This document shows, piece after piece, positions 60,756 to 64,000 of a DNA stretch of 64,000 bases (its first letter is position 1; each line of letters starts with the position of its first letter). A program made the position numbers and the translations under genes. Below the pieces are notes generated by a model. It searched no databases. It had not been told where the DNA came from and saw nothing but the letters and a program-made list of their open reading frames with translations. This DNA comes from Pyronema omphalodes (lineage: Eukaryota; Ascomycota; Pezizomycetes; Pezizales; Pyronemataceae), in the NCBI GenBank assembly GCA_024516155.1, contig JAJJXM010000012.1, positions 372,001 to 436,000 on the forward strand, written 5' to 3'.

Positions 60756-62720
60756 ACACACACAGCACAGCAACCAGCATCAATCTGCACCAAAATCAAA
60801 AGGCAGTATCAACACCTTGACCATCATCGCTGCTCAACCGTTTTCTTTTCTTCATCATCCTCGTCCGTCTTCTCTATTCCGCTACCTCCCTCTCTCTTCT
60901 GTTCTATCTCCTCCTCCTCCTGCTGCGTTCTTCCTGGTTGCTCATAGACTCCCTAGCAGAAGATAGAAGCTGACTCGTCTTTCTTGATATCACACCTTCC
61001 CTCCTCCCTTCTCCCTCCTCCCTCTTCCCTCTTCCCTTCTCCCTTCTTCCTGGCTCATAGACTCCCTGGGAAAAGGAACTCACTCGCCTTTCTTGATATC
61101 TCACACCTTCCCTCGCCACCACCACCCCCCCCCCCCCCCCCCACCCCACCACTACCCACAATTCCACCCCTCCTGAACAGAGCTTGCCTGTTACTCACCC
61201 TACATTCATACTTGACCCATCCATCTGCTCACTCGTCGGTCTTGCTCCCTCGCCTGACTGCCTTCCTCGTCTGCTCCCATCCTCCCTCTCCTGCTCCGTC
61301 ACCCCTCTCCGCTCCACCAACTCATCCTCCACCTCCATTTCGGTAACATTAAGCTGTCCGACCACTACCCATCAACTCAATCGACATACAACTCATCCTC
61401 AATTTACTCTCCCGCCTACCGCTCCTAATCTTCGAACTCACCTAAGCTCTTCTTCAGTTCATCCTCATCCCTCCCCTCCCCTCCCCTCCCCCTCCTCCCT
61501 CCCAATCCAAGCCTCATATCACACCCCCACCCCCCACACGTTTCCCTCCTCTTCCCTCCCGCGCCGACTACCCGCCCGCAAGACACATTACAAGCTCGGC
61601 CCGTTCGCCTGCTCTTCGCTTCCCCACATCCCCACCTGCACCGTTGGCATCACCTTACACTACTTCGCGTCACCGAAAAGAAATTCCGCTGTAGAACAAG
61701 CAAAGCAGAGAAAGAGTCCGAGCCTCGTCGGTCTGTCGCTTTACAGTAACCATAACAAGAGAAGCTGCGTGGTCTGACCCGTTGCTCTCTTGCCCCCAGA
61801 GTTACCGCAGGTGTTCTGGCGCTCTACAATGACCTCCAACGTCTACTAGCTTCTAGCTCGCCTCAACTTTAACACTTATATTCCGGTTTGTTCTCGCCCT
61901 TTTTTTCTTTTTGTGCCTTTTTGTACTTCTGAACGCGGTGTACGCCTTACTTTATTCCAAAAGAAAAGCCATTTCCTCCCTCGTTTCCCGCGCCTCCGCC
62001 CAAATATCCCGTCTTAATACCCCTCGGCGGTCTCCACACGAACCGAACCAAGGGTGGCGCCTTCTTCCTTGCCGCTGTTAAAGCTTGTGCATTGCGTGTC
62101 GAGCAAGAGTGACTGATCTGATCTGATGCGAGGAACAAAGGAGCTATAAGGAAACCTACAGAACTACCTTACATTAGCGCTGAGTTATCTCCATTCTTCA
62201 ATACAGTTTCGGTACTTATTTCCCCTCCTTCGCCGTGCTACAGACTCTGGAATTTTAGCTGACCCGGCGAAACGAACGAGTAGGCAGAGCAACCACTACA
62301 GCTGTGGTCTTCCGCATTTAGAGAGCTACACAGGTCGTAACCTTCTTTCGTCCACCATTCGTTTTCATTCATCGTTCGCACCCAGAGTAAGACCGAGTCC
62401 GAGCTGTGGCAAGTTACCCAAATATCATCTGTCTTCAGAGAGTGTCAGCAGGGGCCGCACATGCGGGGAGTGAGTTCCACACCCACAGCAGCTATGCGCC
62501 ATTGATCTACGAATCCTGCGCTCATGCGTGTTCACCGACTAACATTCTGCAGGATCATTCGCGCCTTGTTTTAGAAGACGAGATTGGCTGCCATACTTCA
62601 TACCACCACAGACATCTTCGAAGGAGACAACAGACGACATTCTACTTTCAACAACACAAAACCTGCTGAACCTCGAGAGTTCCCGGGATCCACCAATATT
62701 CACGGTAAATTTGCGAAACA
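60756..62720 (+). promoter_or_regulatory. Long pyrimidine-rich promoter / 5' leader of the PSP1-like gene
   Basis: Strongly C/T-rich sequence with CTCC runs (60890-61120, 61450-61560) and a C-run at 61125-61142. A direct repeat of about 50 bases (AGACTCCCT...TTTCTTGATATC) occurs near 60945 and 61063. It contains several short ATG frames (for example 61184-61777 and 62584-62706), which would be upstream ORFs if transcribed. Such leaders are common on fungal regulatory genes. An in-frame TAA at 62706 precedes the chosen start. Confidence 0.45.
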
Positions 62721-64000
62721 ATGTCTGACACGGCATCATCTACAACACCCAGAATGGGCGACACGTCCGCCGCAGATTCAAACCGCGCTCACATGGAGCA
62801 ACAACAACACACGACCACCGTTGGGAACAGCAATCCACCACCCAACGGCATTCCTAAAGTTTCTTTTAATACTCTACCACACTCTGGTAATGGTCTTGCT
62901 CCTGACGAGTCTACTTTCCGGAAACCTTCCCCCGACTCTGATGCTATTACTTCGTCCGACGACGAAGAACACAAATTGGGGTTCTTCCACAAGAACACTG
63001 TATCCCATCTATCCTCTAGAAGACCTTCCTATGCGGCAGAATTCCATACCAGACAACGAACATACTCTATCTCTTCAGGGGGTCCATTGTCGCCGACAGC
63101 TTCACATCCTGCCACACCACAAGGAGATGCTACCAATTGGTCTGCCGGTACATCCGCAAACACCAGCGGTGGACCAACTCTAGGCCCATTCTGGGGAGGG
63201 GGGTCTATTTGGAACTCTGACCGGAAGAGTCCTCCGAAGCAGTTTAACCAGACCAACGGAGCGCAAGGACATCCTTTGTTTTCTGGAAGCGAAGCTCTAC
63301 CGAGCCCAACTAGCGGTCAAAATGGCGACTTTCCAATTCCCATCCCCCTACAACCTCAATTCAGAAATTACCGATCAATGTCGTTTTCTGTGGGTCAGCA
63401 AAATCCGGAAGAGCCAGAGCAGCCGCGTCCAAGACTATCACCTCCCTCTATGCATGGTTCGAGGCTTGCGCAATCCGGTCTTCAGCACAGACCCTCAAGA
63501 CCAAGTCTGCTTTCCGGTGAGCAATTCGCCGAATCGCCACTGCAAAGTGTCTTTGAGGCGGAGAACGAAGAAAGTGCAAAGTTTGATGAGATGGTACAGC
63601 CGCAGACGAGCTACTTTCAGAACCATGCTCCGTTTTCGAGGAAATATGACCTCGGCGCTTTCAGAGGAAGATCGGCTTCGGCCGCTACTATTCCGGTTAT
63701 GCAACTTCAAGCTGCAGGTCTGATGAAGGATAGTGAAAGGATAGATGAATATGAATCAGCATTGACTGAAGAGGATGACGAATACGGCCAATACCATAAC
63801 ACGCATAATGAAAATAGAAGATTCAGCGAGGCGCCACCAAGAGGAATGGGCATGATGTTTCCTGCAGCTGAAAACCAACGTTTAGGGGATATTCGACAGA
63901 CCTGGCAAACTGGCGGATTGTTAATGAGCGAGGCCGGAAATCAGAGCAGGCGACATTCATTCGCAGGACTTGGTGCTGATTTCAGTGGTGGAAATGATCT
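62721..64000 (+). CDS. PSP1-like protein, N-terminal part (runs off the window)
   Basis: A single frame is open from ATG at 62721 to the window end (426 codons) with no stop; the context is AACAATGTC. It begins MSDTASSTTPRMGDTSAADS. Ser/Pro-rich low-complexity sequence follows with features of the N-terminal region of fungal PSP1-domain proteins: DAITSSDDEEHKLG, then SRRPSYAAEFHTRQRTYSIS, GPTLGPFWGGGSIWNSDRKSPPKQ, and later RPSRPSLLSGEQFAESPLQSVFEAENEE and SRRHSFAGLGADFSGGND. The conserved C-terminal PSP1 domain lies beyond the window. Yeast Psp1 is a low-complexity protein known as a suppressor of DNA polymerase mutations. The many R-x-x-S sites (RRPS, RRHS) suggest phosphorylation by basophilic kinases. 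The family call is from pattern memory; a different Ser-rich regulator is possible. Confidence 0.65.
   Translation, partial: MSDTASSTTPRMGDTSAADSNRAHMEQQQHTTTVGNSNPPPNGIPKVSFNTLPHSGNGLAPDESTFRKPSPDSDAITSSDDEEHKLGFFHKNTVSHLSSRRPSYAAEFHTRQRTYSISSGGPLSPTASHPATPQGDATNWSAGTSANTSGGPTLGPFWGGGSIWNSDRKSPPKQFNQTNGAQGHPLFSGSEALPSPTSGQNGDFPIPIPLQPQFRNYRSMSFSVGQQNPEEPEQPRPRLSPPSMHGSRLAQSGLQHRPSRPSLLSGEQFAESPLQSVFEAENEESAKFDEMVQPQTSYFQNHAPFSRKYDLGAFRGRSASAATIPVMQLQAAGLMKDSERIDEYESALTEEDDEYGQYHNTHNENRRFSEAPPRGMGMMFPAAENQRLGDIRQTWQTGGLLMSEAGNQSRRHSFAGLGADFSGGND

Noticed and set aside
60570..60947. 125-codon frame with poly-Ala from the CAG run
   Set aside because: Outside the trinucleotide run it is Ser-rich translation of pyrimidine-rich DNA with no family signal.

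Overview
The window looks like chromosomal DNA of a filamentous ascomycete (Pezizomycotina). The protein-coding genes carry short introns of about 50-130 bases with GTAAGT-type donors and CTAAC/CTAAT branch sites. The recognisable proteins are typical fungal ones, and the intergenic DNA holds pogo-type MITEs, a hAT element, a Tad-like LINE and an LTR. Leotiomycetes is a reasonable guess, but nothing in the sequence settles the class.

Layout. 1-406: tail of a decayed transposase-like ORF. 2-3 kb: diverged tandem repeats. 5.0 kb: intron-containing tRNA-Pro. 5.6-9.1 kb: seven-exon GH63/MGH1-like glycosidase (minus). 12.3-13.4 kb: five-exon unknown coiled-coil protein (plus). 15.1-17.3 kb: two tandem-repeat arrays with a strong hairpin between them. 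19.1-19.55 kb: probable solo LTR. 20.3-21.8 kb: three-exon gene (minus) with an N-terminal helical domain like those of fungal HET/STAND-type proteins, an internal exon-intron duplication and two C-terminal repeats. 22.6-29.5 kb: transposon nest (MITEs, a hAT element with perfect target-site duplication, a 5'-truncated LINE). 29.5-36.6 kb: gene-poor. 36.6-40.7 kb: Ras-like GTPase/RasGEF fusion (plus). 40.7-47.4 kb: gene-poor. 47.4-49.7 kb: divergent cyclin and RCC1-repeat genes. 51.2-51.8 kb: tandem array. 53.2-54.1 kb: unknown protein (minus). 62.7-64.0 kb: 5' part of a PSP1-like gene that runs off the window, behind a long pyrimidine-rich leader.

The genes do not form a pathway cluster. They are housekeeping or regulatory genes (Ras signalling, cell-cycle cyclin, RCC1 protein, glycosidase) separated by repeat-rich DNA. 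Most intron positions below were chosen by reading-frame continuity, splice consensus and family conservation. For each multi-exon model the summed exon length is a multiple of three. The most unusual locus is the 20.3-21.8 kb gene, whose architecture (helical N-terminus, intragenic duplication, paired C-terminal repeats) recalls HET-S-like proteins without showing their known motif.
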